A DNA stretch of 64,000 nucleotides from Branchiostoma floridae (GCF_000003815.2 NC_049979.1:26331213-26395212); one strand, 5' to 3'. Positions 33,180-45,457 are shown, counted from the first letter of the stretch. Made by a program: numbers and translations. The notes: generated by a model not told the origin, from the letters alone.

Positions 33180-35646
33180 TTAGCCAATAGCGTTGATAAC
33201 CGTGGCCGGGAGGATGACAAAGAAGTACACGGGGATGATGATGACGACGATGATGATCGCTGCTAAGCCGAGACCCAGGGCGACTTTCCAGAGAGTGGAG
33301 GCGGTCCTGGAGGCAGATTTGGCGCCCTCTTTATCACCTGACTCCCATCGCGAATCCACCTACCGGCGGCAAGAGAACAAAACTATATATAGAAATGTAA
33401 CATTTGCCAGCAAACAAATGATGTTTACCATCAAATGTTTGCTCTGTTTATTCCTACTCGAAGTCAAAACATTCATTGTGTATGGCGACACCGCCCCCCC
33501 CCCCCCTCAACCAAGCTTTCTGCTAGGTGCTTTCACAAACATAAACTATCTACGGCACAAAATTGTTACTGTATCAGATCCAAGCCTCAGACAGAGAAAA
33601 AACGTTATCCTGTTGCACAAAGAAAAGCTTCGAGGGGAACCCAAAATTTAACCATTTCTTTGATATAAACAAAACGCTACCAAAAACACGTTGACCTTCA
33701 TGGCGAAGGTCAAAACCGTCAAATACTGACCATGCAAGCAAAGATCAGGGAAGCCAGTCCGATTGGCCAGAAGCAGCAGAGGCATGTGAAAATGGCCATC
33801 CCCACGTGGTTGTCCGGCTTGGACTCCTGCATAATGACCATTGTTTGCGGAGCGCCGGCAACCTAGTGGAATGAAAAAAAACAACACATTTTTCAACACA
33901 TGGTCAACATGAAGTGTAACTAGTACGATAGTAAAAGTGACACCAATGTGGTAGCCATGCCTTTAGTTGTTGTCCCCAAAAAATGTTGTCTCTGATACTA
34001 TGTGTTGTAGCTTCAGTTCTTGTTACAAAGTTATTCATAAGACGTCTATTTGGAAAAGCTAGCTATCTTGTTTTGTTTTACCCATTCTCTTTTTTTCACT
34101 TTCTCGCATTAAATTTGGAATTATAAAATTTATCAAATTTACTTCCTGTGGCCAAATATTGTGAGATCGATTTGAAATGTAAATTCTTAAATCCTGCCTC
34201 TTACCCAACATCATAACACCGCTTCAAAATGATTCAATTCATAATTTTTCGTTAAGTTTACGTTTAATGTGTGGTATTGCATTGAATATTCCGGGACTTG
34301 CTCTTACAAAATCATGTTGTTATTTTGTATCATTTTGCACCTTTATTATGTTTACAATATTTTGATATGTTCATACACATGTTCTTGTGCAACATATGTA
34401 TAAATATTTAGTAGTGGCGGTAAAATCAGCTAGCTAAATTGAGCGCATTACCAGTATGTCTGTAACGGTAGTTCATCTTGATCTGCGGGGTAACCTATAT
34501 CCGTTGTTTTTAAAAACATATTGAATTTAGGGATATCAACTCGACGGACGGTGCTTTTAAACTGCAATACTTTGAAAATATTGAAATTTCGAAACACGAT
34601 TTGTCGACTCGACATCCCCCAAACCCTGTTTTTAAAAACAACGGATATAGGTTTCCCCGCAGAAAAAACGTGAACTAGCGCTGATTGTCTTCTAACATAA
34701 AAAAGGGAAGAAAAAAATTAACTGACCACCACAGTAGACTGTTGCCCATATCCTGGTTGTCCGTATACTGGCTGCCCGTATCCTGGCTGCCCGGCGTATC
34801 CTAAAAAGAATTGGTTCAACGTTACAACTATCATTCATAATGAAGTTTATGTCATACCTGGGCCGCGAAAACGTTCGACACAGGTGCTCCGGACTGTGTG
34901 ATAACTTTCTGTATCACACGGGTTCTAAGTTGTATCACACGGACTTCCTTCGAGTAAATCGAACTAAAATTATTTCGAGCGGGCCGACTGCGCCGCGGTC
35001 GAAAATTTGAATACCAGATTCGGACGTTGGAACATTGCTGTTGAGACAATTTTTGTTCGAGGGCATCAAATGTTCTTAACTTGGTGCATTTCGCATCGAA
35101 ACATGTGTTTTTTCAGGTAGGTATGACATAAATAAAATACAACACGGTGTATTCCGCATCACTCTCGGTCCCAGCCGTCCCGCGGGTAGGATCGCCCGAC
35201 CGGCCGAAGATACGGAATACATCGTGTTGTATTCTATATGTATAACCCATGTTGCTGTATCATATAGTGATGGCAATAATAATGATAATAATAATCTGAC
35301 ACAGTAATCAGCACTGTTCAATTATTGGGAAGTATCTATAGGATGGCATTTTGGTTGGAGAAACCAAGCCCGTGTTCAACCTCCTTGGAGAAACGAATGC
35401 CACATACACGTACAGAGGATGCGAATGATGATTGAAATCAGAGAGTCCGATCTTATGTAATTTCCGACCACAAGAGTTATTTGATACCCAAACTCCTGAC
35501 GGGAGCTATAAAAAAACTGAAATTCTGCTGCAGTACCACGGAAAGCTATTAGGAGGCCAAAAATCTTACAATTTTGAGGTCTCACACACACATACACACA
35601 CAACGTACACACATACACACACATACATACATACACACACACACAC

Positions 35647-35684
<38 letters not shown>

Positions 35685-36403
35685 TAAACACACACACAAC
35701 ACACACACACACACACACACGCACACACACACACACACACGCACACATACACGCATATTATACACACACCCCGTCCCCATAAAGTATCATACTTGAACAT
35801 CCTTTTATCTTTGCAAATATCTTTTTTGATGTAACGTTACTTTTGACTAAATATCCAAAGGTGTCTATACCCTACACACAACAAACATTTGCTAATTGGG
35901 GAGATTTCGATAATCTGCTCATAGCAATGCTATCTGTCATTACCTCTGCATGTAGACTTTTGGATACACTTACACACGGACCCACAGTCGTATTGTCTAA
36001 CATTCGTCGAAACTATATGATGCTACCAGTCGGTGTCAGGTGTAGGTTGTAATCTTGCTGTCTATGTGTTTCACTTTCGGTAAAGATGGCGGAGTTGAGT
36101 AAGGCCAGGCTTTGTCCTTGAAGGACCGACAACAGCATTGAAAACAAAATGGCAGTTCGGCGTTAAAAAAAAACAGACGCCGTGTACTTAGATATCTTAC
36201 CTAGAATACGAGGTATCTACGTCAATAAAGGTTAGACATGCTACCAACTATATTCGACCACAACTTATTAGATCGTAGATATATGTTATCGTTCAATGTT
36301 CACGTCACTTGTACAGACTCCCTTGTATAGTGCAAGCACACTGAAGTACGACTTACGAGCGTATGTTTAAAGAGATAACAAACATACCTGGTGCGACAGA
36401 CAT
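33180..36403 (-). CDS. CD225/dispanin (IFITM-related) membrane protein, copy B
   Basis: Four exons on minus: 36388-36403 (MSVAP), 34727-34800, 33731-33862, 33180-33359 (stop TAA). GT..AG borders and phases are identical to copy A; 133 aa. The N-terminal repeat is longer than in copy A (GYAGQPGYGQPVYGQPGYGQ, four GYxQP-like units instead of two). Exon 3 differs from copy A at three of 44 residues (Gly26-equivalent to Ala, Cys45-equivalent to Gly, Val to Ile), so one juxtamembrane cysteine is lost. Exon 4 differs at five of 59, all but Gln/Thr conservative. The CD225 core FWPIGLASLIFACM and VDSRWESGD are retained. Homology continues into the 3' UTR (33110-33179 versus 24275-24349) and more than 300 bp upstream of the start. 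Role as for copy A: membrane trafficking or fusion control by family, not established here. Confidence 0.93.
33486..33500. repeat. poly-C run
   Basis: A run of about 14 C in CD225 copy B intron 3. Length may be unreliable in sequencing. Confidence 0.8.
34462..34682. mobile_element. MITE, TAACGCTAGTTCACC family copy
   Basis: TAACGGTAGTTCATCTTGAT to AAAAACGTGAACTAGCG, about 221 bp. It keeps all family blocks: GGGTAACCTATATCCGTTGT, TCGACGGACGG, GTCGACTCGACATCC and AACAACGGATATAGG. It ends 44 bp before CD225 copy B exon 2 and is absent from the matching position in copy A. Confidence 0.8.
35581..35766. repeat. (CA)n microsatellite
   Basis: About 185 bp of CA repeats with TA and other interruptions, in intron 1 of CD225 copy B. 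It explains the long Cys/Val and Thr/His open frames across it. Confidence 0.95.
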
Positions 36404-36808
36404 CTTGTTTCTCTCAGACGATGACACAATGTTCGGAAGAAAGCTTGAGTTTTAGACCAACGGCAACTGTAAGGAAGAGCGTAGGTTTTGCGACCACCGC
36501 AGTCACTTGTGGACGGGTCCCGGGCGGTTCTGCGTAACGGGAGGGTGTACCTTTCAGCAAGTCCTTTGTGACGATGCGTGCATCCAAAAACGTAAACTTG
36601 AGCAACACACAGCACCTAGGTAACAGGTACTGAACAACGTCATGGCTAGCAGCGAGCTAGCTACCTGGGGGCGTGTTTACTAAGGTATCCGGTGTCGGGT
36701 CCATAGACTTTACCTTATCGGGTTCTCTGTTACCTGGTGTAACTAAAAGAGAACCATTTTGATCTCCAAGCAGATGTATGTTTTTTTTTTAATCTAGGCC
36801 ACAGCATT

Positions 36809-37064
36809 TGAATTTTATAGATTATAGAACTATTGCTAAAATTTCCTTCCAACACTAAAATAACGTAGGAACTTACCCCTAAATTCCTGACGTCACTGCT
36901 GGAGATAGAAAGGGTCATTCTGTGAACAAGGTCGACGGAGATTGACCGAAAATTTTGGAGTAAGTCCCTACGTTATTTTAGTGTTGGAAGGAAAGTTTAG
37001 CAATTTTTCTATAATATGTATTCTACCAACACAGATGAACTTTCATGCTATGAATTTTATAGAT
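36809..37064. mobile_element. insertion with long inverted repeats upstream of CD225 copy B
   Basis: Direct repeats TGAATTTTATAGAT (36809-36822 and 37051-37064) bracket an element whose arms TTATAGAACTATTGCT.. (36822-36876) and ..AGCAATTTTTCTATAA (36959-37014) are reverse complements over about 50 bp. They include TTCCTTCCAACACTAAAATA. The matching upstream region of copy A (about 30770-30800) has uninterrupted sequence, which shows the empty site. The direct repeats are longer than typical target duplications, so the exact borders are uncertain. Confidence 0.75.
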
Positions 37065-37639
37065 GATATCCTAATGTAGACTCCAGATTTGTTAACTGTT
37101 GGCTGTGACACGGATGTGGTAGACTGATATCACATACGAATGCGACAACGGGAACATACAGATACAGATGCGAATGCGCGTTACATTGAAAAAACTAATA
37201 GTCTGTCGCTGGAGGTTACCGAAAGATGTACCAATTTGTCTCAAACACTGGCGTAAACATCTGCTTAAAGATAAAGCCTCGTTAGCATAATTCCTCGTTC
37301 AAGTGTAATACTAGTAACTCTTAGAAATACTTCAGCTTCTAAGGATTTCAGTGAGAAAACTTTTACAGCTGCTACGTATGATTTACAATATGGTCAGGTC
37401 GAAAAAGAAACGTACAGTTTCTGTTAACTATTTAGAGAAACTTCAGTTGCGGTTTGAAATTACCAGTGGGTCTTTGCAAGTCACGTAAACTTACGGTAAG
37501 GGCCCGGAGACTGAGCGCGGCCGTCAATTTCTCTCCATGAAACTGGTGGGCCGCTGTAAGCCAAAATCGGCGCTTAACTTAGATAAAGAAGGAGCGTGGA
37601 ATTTTTGTAAGATCTCCAGAAAATCAGCGGGAGTTTATT

Positions 37640-37990
37640 ATTTGTAATAAACTGATGATTTCTATCTTCCGCCATGCATCGGCAACAGAGACGCACCGCG
37701 TGGGAAAATCGGCGTCGTGCGCCGGCACGCCCCTCCCCACTACAGTTCTGGTCAGTCGCATCGTACTGACGTTTTTGTTGTCATTTTCCCCCGATTAACC
37801 ATCATCAATTGCCATAACGTTAACTGAAGCAAAAAGATTCCGAATATATATGAATACACAAATGCGTAAGATACTTTCAAAATAGTCTCCGGCAAGCCGC
37901 TCAGACCGCAAAAGCTTTCTATGCGTTTTAGATAGGGGCGGGGGGCGAGCCGCTTCGTGGAGCAAGTCACAGAATAATTTTGCGATATTG
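37640..37990. mobile_element. internal fragment related to the 57264-58785 element
   Basis: TGGGAAAATCGGCGTCGTGC, GGCACGCCCCTCCCCACTAC and GGGGCGGGGGGCGAGCCGCT match, in reverse orientation, blocks at about 57690-57950. Terminal repeats with GGGACCGTACG were not found nearby, so this is a truncated copy or a longer relative whose ends I did not locate. Confidence 0.55.
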
Positions 37991-37999
37991 TTTGTGTAA

Positions 38000-38770
38000 C
38001 GTGGCATCATTTATGAATATTAAAAGGATGAGCTAGCCTTTTTTAGGTTTGTCCTCAATGGTAGTTGCTAAAAAAATGTCCCTATTAATCAAACATAAAC
38101 TAGACAGCCACAGATTTGACGAAAAATCAGTATTGGTTCGTTTCTCATATTTGCTCAGATATGGATCCAAAATGCACCAGAGAGCCTCTAAATCTTAAAA
38201 ATTTTCTCCCCCCTCTCGTGCTCTCCCCCCGCGCAAGGCCGCGTCAAGGTGCGCGCACCCCCCTTGGCAAATTTCTGGATCCGCCAGTGCGCAGTGATTA
38301 CATCATTCACCCGGACTCCAGGAGTCACAGTTCAAGTGAGAAGACGTCAATTCCTGAAGTCGAATTCAACGTTGTTGCCCATCCCGCTGTGGTTGAAGGT
38401 AGTTTGGATTTACATGGTCAAGGGACCCAAAGTTGAGGAGATTTGACGCCTCATAATTTATAGCAGGGCACAAAAGGAATTTAAATATTTTGAAGTTATC
38501 GGTACTTTCTACAAAATATGTGAAAATGAGCTAAAGTTTGCCGGTTTGTTCTTCTTTTATTTGACCGCCAGCGGAGGTTATCATACTGCAGCCGACACTT
38601 GGAAGTTGCTGGGAACAGGAATATCATGCGCAATGTACGTTCAACCCAAGCGATCACTGTTGAACATCGTAACCAGTCTCAAAACAGACGTATTCCTTCA
38701 CCATTCACACAGTGTCCGAATCGCTGACGTGCACTGAAAAATCTCTATCGCTCTTTCAAGCGCTCTGACG
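38000..38770. other. gene-free stretch
   Basis: No exon or RNA gene supported. The C-rich part near 38205-38285 may be the worn end of the transposon fragment to its left. Confidence 0.35.
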
Positions 38771-38772
38771 AA

Positions 38773-39060
38773 CTACCGTTTTCTGCTATCTTGACCATGA
38801 CTTCTCCCACCATGACATTTTCTCTGCCCCAGTTTCACGAAGAGAGATCTTGCTAGTGAAAAGGTTGAGCAGTGAGTGGCTGACCATTTATGCACTGTTG
38901 ACATAAAAACGTAGACCGCAACCTCTCGCCACAGTGAAGCGCCGTCTAGCGATTTGAAGTGTCTAAACAGCGCCTGGCTTACGTGGCCCTCTTGTTGGGA
39001 CAACTGATACGGAAATGTAAACATTACCCTATGAGGTCGCACTTGGCTGTCATTCAACAT
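38773..39060 (-). repeat. dispersed repeat related to 31750-31975
   Basis: The minus strand carries GTCCCAACAAGAGGGCCACG then TAAGCCAGGCGCTG and GCTAGACGGCGCTTCA. The other copy near 31900 has GTCCCAACAAGTAGGTCACG then TCAGCCAGGTACTG. One frame is open by chance in both. No domain recognised. Confidence 0.5.
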
Positions 39061-39957
39061 CGGGTCACTTTTGAAACATCAACACCAGCACATCCTGTAG
39101 GTAAAAAAATACAAAAAAACAAGTGTATCAAGTTCAACATAAACGAACTATTTTTCCCTGGCATGTTCAAGTTTGATATTGCACCAAAATTATCTTTTCC
39201 TTCATTTTCTAAAAAAAGATCTTCACAAATATACAACGTTAGCAGCGGTATATATAGGTGAAAACGTATAAAACGTATGACGGTATACTCTACAGAAGAC
39301 ATTTGAACTTGTCTATCTGTATGTTGGTAGCATTTAAACGATTAACATTTGTATACCTGCATGGAAAATGGAGTTAATTTTCTGTGTGTCTGTGTGTCTC
39401 ACTGTTTGTACATGTGTTTTCGGACTTTTGTAGTCAGCATAATTTTAGAACATGTGGGTGGATTGTGATGATATCTTATGTTGTTTTAAGTTTAAGGATA
39501 TAAGTACTGTAATGGGTATGTGACAATAAATGATGATGAAATTCAACTTCTTTAATTTTTAGGGGAAATGTAGTTGAATTTATCTTCATTTCTAACAGTT
39601 CATGACAATTATGGCATATCATCTTTGTTTTGCAGGGTTAAAGCTTTGTAATAGCCGAGGCTAGTTGGGTAATGCATTGTGAATGAGATTTTTTTCAAAA
39701 CTTTTTCCCAAGCTATTTCACGGTAAAGTAGACTTGATTAAAGAAAAACTATTTATATTGGCTTTATTTGCATCCTAAACAGGCAAACCAATATACATTG
39801 ATAAACAGATTATGCCATAATCGACACGTCATGACACTAGTATATTTGTATCCTGCCGTACGAATGAAATACAATTACAAATGAATCCCAAAAGTATTTT
39901 ACTTATACAGTGGAAGCCGCTTATTAGGGAAGGCCATTTGCCAGCTGAATTTTCCCG
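39061..39957. other. gene-free AT-rich stretch
   Basis: No supported feature seen. Short open frames on both strands at 38959-39302 overlap each other and have no splice or domain support. Confidence 0.4.
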
Positions 39958-40168
39958 ACTTATGCCTACGTCACATTTCCTACCCGGGGCCCGACCGGGC
40001 TGTTGGCGGAAACGAAAAATTTAAGTTTATGCCACAAAACAAGCACAGTGCAGCGCAGTTGAATGATTTTCGGTCTGTTTTGTGTTGTTGTTGTCGTTTA
40101 TACCATACTTATCGTTCCCGAAAGCTGCCGGCCGGGCCCCTTTGTGGAAATGTGACCTTAGCATAACC
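39958..40168. mobile_element. MITE with long GC-rich inverted repeats, copy 2
   Basis: TATGCCTACGTCACATTTCC then TACCCGGGGCCCGACCGGGC on the left is mirrored by GCCGGCCGGGCCCCTTTGTG then GAAATGTGACCTTAGCATAA on the right. Same family as 29281-29490, more diverged. Confidence 0.75.
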
Positions 40169-40169
40169 G

Positions 40170-41185
40170 TTGCTCGAAATGACCCGAGTGGGGATGGGGG
40201 AGGGGGGCATCGGTGAACGCATCGCACGCATTGACACAAAAAATACAAACACAATCATTTCTACCATAAATAATCATGTCCATAATTTAATTGAACTCCA
40301 TGAATATACTTATTAGCCACTTTCGGTGGCAAATTTATCTTTTATCGGTAATTGTGATATTGTTATGACATTTTAGTGTCGAAGAACGAATCGCGATGCA
40401 TCATCCCCCGAAAAGATCTGTTACGTCTCGTCTATAGTATCGGCTTGAAGAAAACAAAGAAATTAACACTGCTAAAACAAGTTAAGCTACCGAAAAAAAC
40501 GAGGTACATATGCAAACGTATTCTAAATTTGCCAAATGAACAAGTGTTTTGATTAATAAAGAACTGATCAAAGGTAACGTTACAGTGCACGCGCTTACTA
40601 CGTAAGATTTGTCGACATTTGATACACAGACGAAAAACATCGCTACGTTGTAGGACGAAAACGCTCTTGGTTTTCAGACAAACTTTAGGTACTATGAGAA
40701 AGTACTCATGACTTCATGACTAACGCATAAATAAACTGTTAATCTTCATATCTACAAATTTTCCAGTTACGATGTTAGTATACATGTACTTGTGGTAAGT
40801 GCCACATATGGGTATTGTAGGAAGGTACATGTTGTTTACTTTAGTAGGGAAAAACAAAATTGATCTGTACGTATACATGCACATGTACCAAAGACTCTAT
40901 CAAAGCTAAATACGCGGTACCATTCTCCGTAGAACCCTCTAGCTCAATCTTTTCGCTTGCTAACCATGGATTATACTAAGCGGAAAGATTCGGCAAGCGG
41001 TTACAATGAAGGTACCCAGGCCAAAATCTGACCGAACCTTGGTAACCTTGGTTACATTGGGTGAAACTCGGGTGACAATATGTCCGCGAGTAACCTTTCT
41101 CGGATACAGATGGCCGTGAAATGACTTCCTATGACCGCGATAAACCTCCTGGTGACCTGTAGTAACCTCTTTTTGGAGGAAAGAC
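40170..41185. other. gene-free stretch
   Basis: Nothing with support. Around 41040-41170 there are many GGTAAC/GGTTAC words (GTAACCTTGGTTAC, GAGTAACC, TAGTAACC), which read as a degenerate short repeat. Confidence 0.4.
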
Positions 41186-41374
41186 GTGATCGCGGGCGCG
41201 CGGGAACTGTGGTATGACCTCATCCACACCTCATCGTGTCGTCTGCGCGAGGCCATTGACCCCAAACGTGAGGCACGCGCGGCCATGAGTGGCGTTTCCT
41301 GTGTGCGTGGTTGGAGAGCGACCTTCCTGTTTAAAAACAGAACCTTGGTAGATGCCAATCTCATTAAACTCTAG
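41186..41374 (+). other. possible coding exon in GC-rich island, unidentified
   Basis: An ATG-start frame of 62 codons lies in an island of clearly higher GC and CpG content than its surroundings. Its translation (REAIDPKREARAAMSG, VRGWRATFLFKNRTLVDANL) looks protein-like and uses G/C third positions, but I recognise no family. The opposite strand is also open (40960-41364). It could be a lone exon, an old retrocopy or a CpG-rich repeat. Confidence 0.25.
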
Positions 41375-41972
41375 TAAACCCTTCACCCGAGTCCTTCACA
41401 CCAAATCAACCTCGCTAGCTGACAGCTTTTTTCTTTGTCTGATACGTGTATTCTGTATTATATAGACTCCGCATATAAAGTTGTATAATGGTAACGTTAC
41501 CTTTAATCTTCACTATGATATCCGAGCGTAAAAATAGTTTCAAGCGTTTCTACAATTTGGTGAACTCCTTTACATTCTGTTAATTAAAAACAAATGATAT
41601 GCTGTGGCAAATCAATGAACAAACTGTATAAAGCAAACTGGGCAAGGATAACTACTGAAAAAACAACGAAACAAAAATAACATTTGCAAACTATAATTAA
41701 GATGTTTGCTAGGGACTTTATCTCAGAAATAGGGACAGTGGCTCATGTTGTATTAATGGTAGGAAAGGGGCATTCGCAAGGCCTGATGCGTGCGTTTGTA
41801 TAGCCTAGTTTTAAGGACAGCAGAGGCACACATGATATGATCTTCCTGTAACCTAATTCTGGGGACACAAGCACGCGCAGCGAATATTGAACAAAGGAAG
41901 TGATGCTTCGTGCACACAGCCATTACAGCTGTTTAGTCTAATTTCTGGACAACATCCCTTCTTATCTACATA

Positions 41973-42315
41973 AGGCCACACTGATTCGATTATATGGATT
42001 ACATCCTCTGGGAACCCCCAAACTGTTGCGAGCTTATGAATATAAACAATTGCCTTCAGTACGAAATCAAAATGGTCAGAAATGACTTATCATAGAAAAT
42101 AGGGTATACAGAACAATGGGTTCTTCTTTTTTGTTCTGTCACATTATTCTCCTTTGACTTTGGAATTGTCTTTGTTGACATTCTATGACACTATCGTCCG
42201 TTTTTTTTGATAATCTTTTTGTTACAATTTTTACAACTTTTGCTCATTCTGCAACTGATTTGTACGGTTTGCAGTATCGTCGAAAATGCTTCCTTTCGGA
42301 AACGCACGAAAATTA
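41973..42315. mobile_element. ~400 bp inverted-repeat family, left part
   Basis: GATTCGATTATATGGATTAC followed by ATCCTCTGGGAACCCCCAAA, then interior AACAATGGGTTCTTCTTTTT and CAGTATCGTCGAAAATGCTT. The right terminal repeat is missing. Same family as 11444-11853. Confidence 0.65.
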
Positions 42316-42379
42316 ATTGTTAATGAACGAAAGCGACAAAGTAGTCGTCGACAGCCCGGAATGGTATACAAAACAAACA

Positions 42380-42560
42380 AAATAAATAGAGAACAATTTT
42401 TGGGAGACGCAGTCTATCGCTATGGACGCTGGGTAACGGTTGAAACATGAGGAGGAATTGTGGGTAATTCGTACTTGACGATCTTGGCCCAAAGAAATGT
42501 ATCATGGTCCAACTACTTTTAGGGACAACATTTAGTCCATTTGATGTTGCCTTGAAAGTA
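42380..42560 (-). repeat. unnamed dispersed repeat, copy 1 of 3 within 3.6 kb
   Basis: The minus-strand core GTTGGACCATGATACATTTC then TTTGGGCCAAGA and TACCCACAATTCC recurs at 43480-43625 and 45735-45955. Translated, the core reads GWTMxHFxGP in the best copy (45735), but the frames differ among copies and each is interrupted differently. I therefore treat them as a repeat rather than a gene family. Confidence 0.6.
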
Positions 42561-43479
42561 TATGATGTGGAAACGGATGAAGGAGAACATGTCCTAGAGT
42601 GTCAGAACATGTGTACACAAAAACACGTCGGCGTTTGCGCTAAGTAAACATTCATTAGCTCTGAATCAGAAATGTATATTTACAGTGCAATATTCAGATA
42701 ATCGACATTTTGTTTACCGTACGCTTAGCCAACCAGTGTTCTATTCAATGCATAGAGGGTAATATGTTATAGAATGCTTAGCTACCAGAAGCAGTGGCCC
42801 ATCCCATACATTTTGTATATTGTGATATACCTGTATACCTTGTAATTACTAATAAGTATGTTAAAATCATTGTACATTTTGTATTTACTTTTATGAATGC
42901 TTTTGAGAAGACTTACGATAAAAAAACTGTGCTTTTGCTGTGTCAATAAGTATGTTCTTATAAGTTTTATATCTCGTTGATACTATAATCATACAATAAG
43001 GTATAACGCACATTTGCACAAAGGAAACGTAAAACTTCGAACACCTGTCGGCCTTTGTGCACTATGGTTTTTGTTTGCGTTCACTTGCGGTGTTCTGCAT
43101 CCGGGGACATATTAGTTCCAGACTCTAGATCGGTGCCCTTCAGTAGTGATAGTGATGCTCGACACGGTGGGACTGTGGTTGATTCATTCGTTTGTTTGTT
43201 TGAACTTTGTTTATTCATGAAAGCGCAAATCGGCCTGGAGGCCGCTTTTCAGCAAAGTCAGGAGGGAAGACGCAAGGGTAAAACAACGTATATAACAGAG
43301 ATACAGTTATTAAAATCCTATAGCTAATGAGTCTCATAAATGGAATATTTCGCTAAAACTGCATTTCATTTTAACAATGTTTTCTTGCACATTGTAGCAA
43401 TGAAAAATGTCTCAATAGAATCTCTAGATAAAGTGGCCCTCGACTACGTTTTGGACACCATCCTGGTGCATTCTGGGTA

Positions 43480-43625
43480 AACTTATTTTTCGCCGCAAGG
43501 AATTGTGGGGAGTTGTGCACTTGGCCTAAAGAAATGCATCATGGTCCAACCTGATTTCAGGACGATGTCATTTGTAAGTGACGCTGTCCTGTAACTGGAG
43601 CCGTGACCTAAGCAAGGCCAGTCCT
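43480..43625 (-). repeat. unnamed dispersed repeat, copy 2 of 3
   Basis: Minus strand: GGTTGGACCATGATGCATTT then CTTTAGGCCAAGTGCACAAC and CCCACAATTCC. Extends upstream with TTAGGTCACGGCTCCAGTTA, matching copy 3. See 42380-42560. Confidence 0.6.
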
Positions 43626-44132
43626 TTCTGCAATTTGAATTTAGGTCAATATCAGGGGATACAAGTTGCTTTTAGCTGTCTTTTACACGTTACAAAAATT
43701 ATCATAAGAAAAAAGATCTGGTGCTTTTCATGCAAGGTTAAACAATCGATGGAGTCCCTACATGTAAAATAGACAACAGAAAAATGTATTGCCAACATTC
43801 ATTCTAAACAATGACAATTTGAAAACAGTCGATACAAAAATACGTTTAATCATCCTAACGTACCAGTACCCATCTCTGTCATCAAATTGTTAGTACATGT
43901 GTCTACCATGTTTTTTGTCATAAGTCATTCATATATACATATATGCAACAAGACACTTAATTTGCAAGATTGCATTTCAGATTCATAATATCTACTCGTA
44001 ATATTCACGCTTGTTTAAATGCAGGATTGTATTGTAAAATTGTAGCTTGTAAATAGCCAGCAAAAGGATATGGGACCTTCCAATGCTTCAGTCAATGGTA
44101 CGCATTTTTATTACAATAAGGCTATGACATAT

Positions 44133-44540
44133 ATTAGATTGTAGGGATGACATCCGCATGCGCATCAATTCTCGTCCTTTTTCCAAAAACGTTTCGACTA
44201 TACATTGTAAAGTGTACAAAGCAGTTGCAAAATGAGTAAATATATGCTGTAAACTGCAAAAAATGAAAACATATACTAACGCCTTACAATGTTGAAGGCA
44301 GTTACAAAGTCAAAGAAGAAGATGTGAATAAAAATAAGGAATCTATTGTTCATATTGTTCGTATATATACCAGACTCTGTGTTTTGAGACATTTGTTAAA
44401 ACTTGCTGACCAACTAGATTGGGCCAATTTTTTTTCGCACGCTCGCATAAGTTTTAGGATTATCAGCGGATGTCATCCTTAGGCCACAGCAAGTAAATTT
44501 TATTGATGACATCAAGGCGCGCATTAATTTTTGCCAGATT
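44133..44540. mobile_element. ~400 bp inverted-repeat family and abutting repeat end
   Basis: ATTAGATTGTAGGGATGACA then TCCGCATGCGCATCAATTCT begins a copy closest to 13645 and 25228. It runs into AGGCCACAGCAAGTAAATTT at about 44484, which belongs to the other short repeat seen at 28530 and 44890. Confidence 0.55.
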
Positions 44541-45267
44541 TTAGAATAACATCCTCCTACGCCCGGTCCCCAACGGCTAGCTAACTGCCTATTGGAGCCA
44601 ATGAGTTTCGACACGACTGTGGTCCCTCTGCGTAGGAGAAGCTTTCTACAATAGTTCTAGACTTCTAGGTATTTGAGATGGATACACAACTACAAGGACA
44701 GGCAACGATATGGAATAAAATATCTGTTTCCTGTGATATCATGTTTTGTCGCATCGATTATTGGTTTGTAAGGTTCATGATCTCAAATTTTGAAAATGTA
44801 GGAATCTTGTTTTTTTTTCTGCCCGCCTTGTTTTTTTGCGCTATCTCACTAATGTTGGAGTCTCTGGAGGATGTCATCCATAAAACTTACTTGCTGTGGC
44901 CTTGCATTAAAATCAGCATGGCCTAAATGAAGTCATGCCTGTGAGTTTGAACACACGCAGCTGTATGCATATGTTTGGTATCGCCCAATGCTCATCATGA
45001 TCCACATGCTGGGACATGCCTGGCTGCACCAAGGTCAGAGATACATGGGCGCGAAGCAGCGTTGTCTAGACTAACAAAGGCTTCACGGTAAAGATAAACT
45101 TCTCAGTGGCTACACACAAACATTTACAGAAATTCTTTGAATATGAGGATCATTTTGTCTCCCCACATTACTGAAAATGTACTACGTTATGTACTACAAG
45201 AAGAGTTCAAAACGCGAGTCACAGTTACAATATTGAGCCAGCTTACTAGCACACACGATTCATTGTA

Positions 45268-45457
45268 CTCTCCAAGCAGAGGTTAGGCTCCGGCTGTTTT
45301 TTTATTTTATAGGGCTTTCTATTTTGTCATTTTTCTTGAAGTACGCCAGCCAAAGGTTTTGACACAGCAAGATAGAATGCAAAATAGAAAGCCCGATAAA
45401 AACGACTAAAAAAACGTCATAAAAACAGCCGGAGCCTAACCTCTGCTTGAGAGTAGA
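45268..45457. mobile_element. 190 bp MITE
   Basis: CTCTCCAAGCAGAGGTTAGG then CTCCGGCTGTTTTT is mirrored by AAAAACAGCCGGAGCCTAAC then CTCTGCTTGAGAG, with perfect or near-perfect 32 bp arms. Internally AGGGCTTTCTATTTTG / CAAAATAGAAAGCCC also pair, so nearly the whole element can fold. No coding capacity. Confidence 0.85.

Noticed and set aside
35376-35800. Long Cys/Val-rich and Thr/His-rich open frames
   Set aside because: They are translations of the (CA)n microsatellite at 35581-35766 on both strands.
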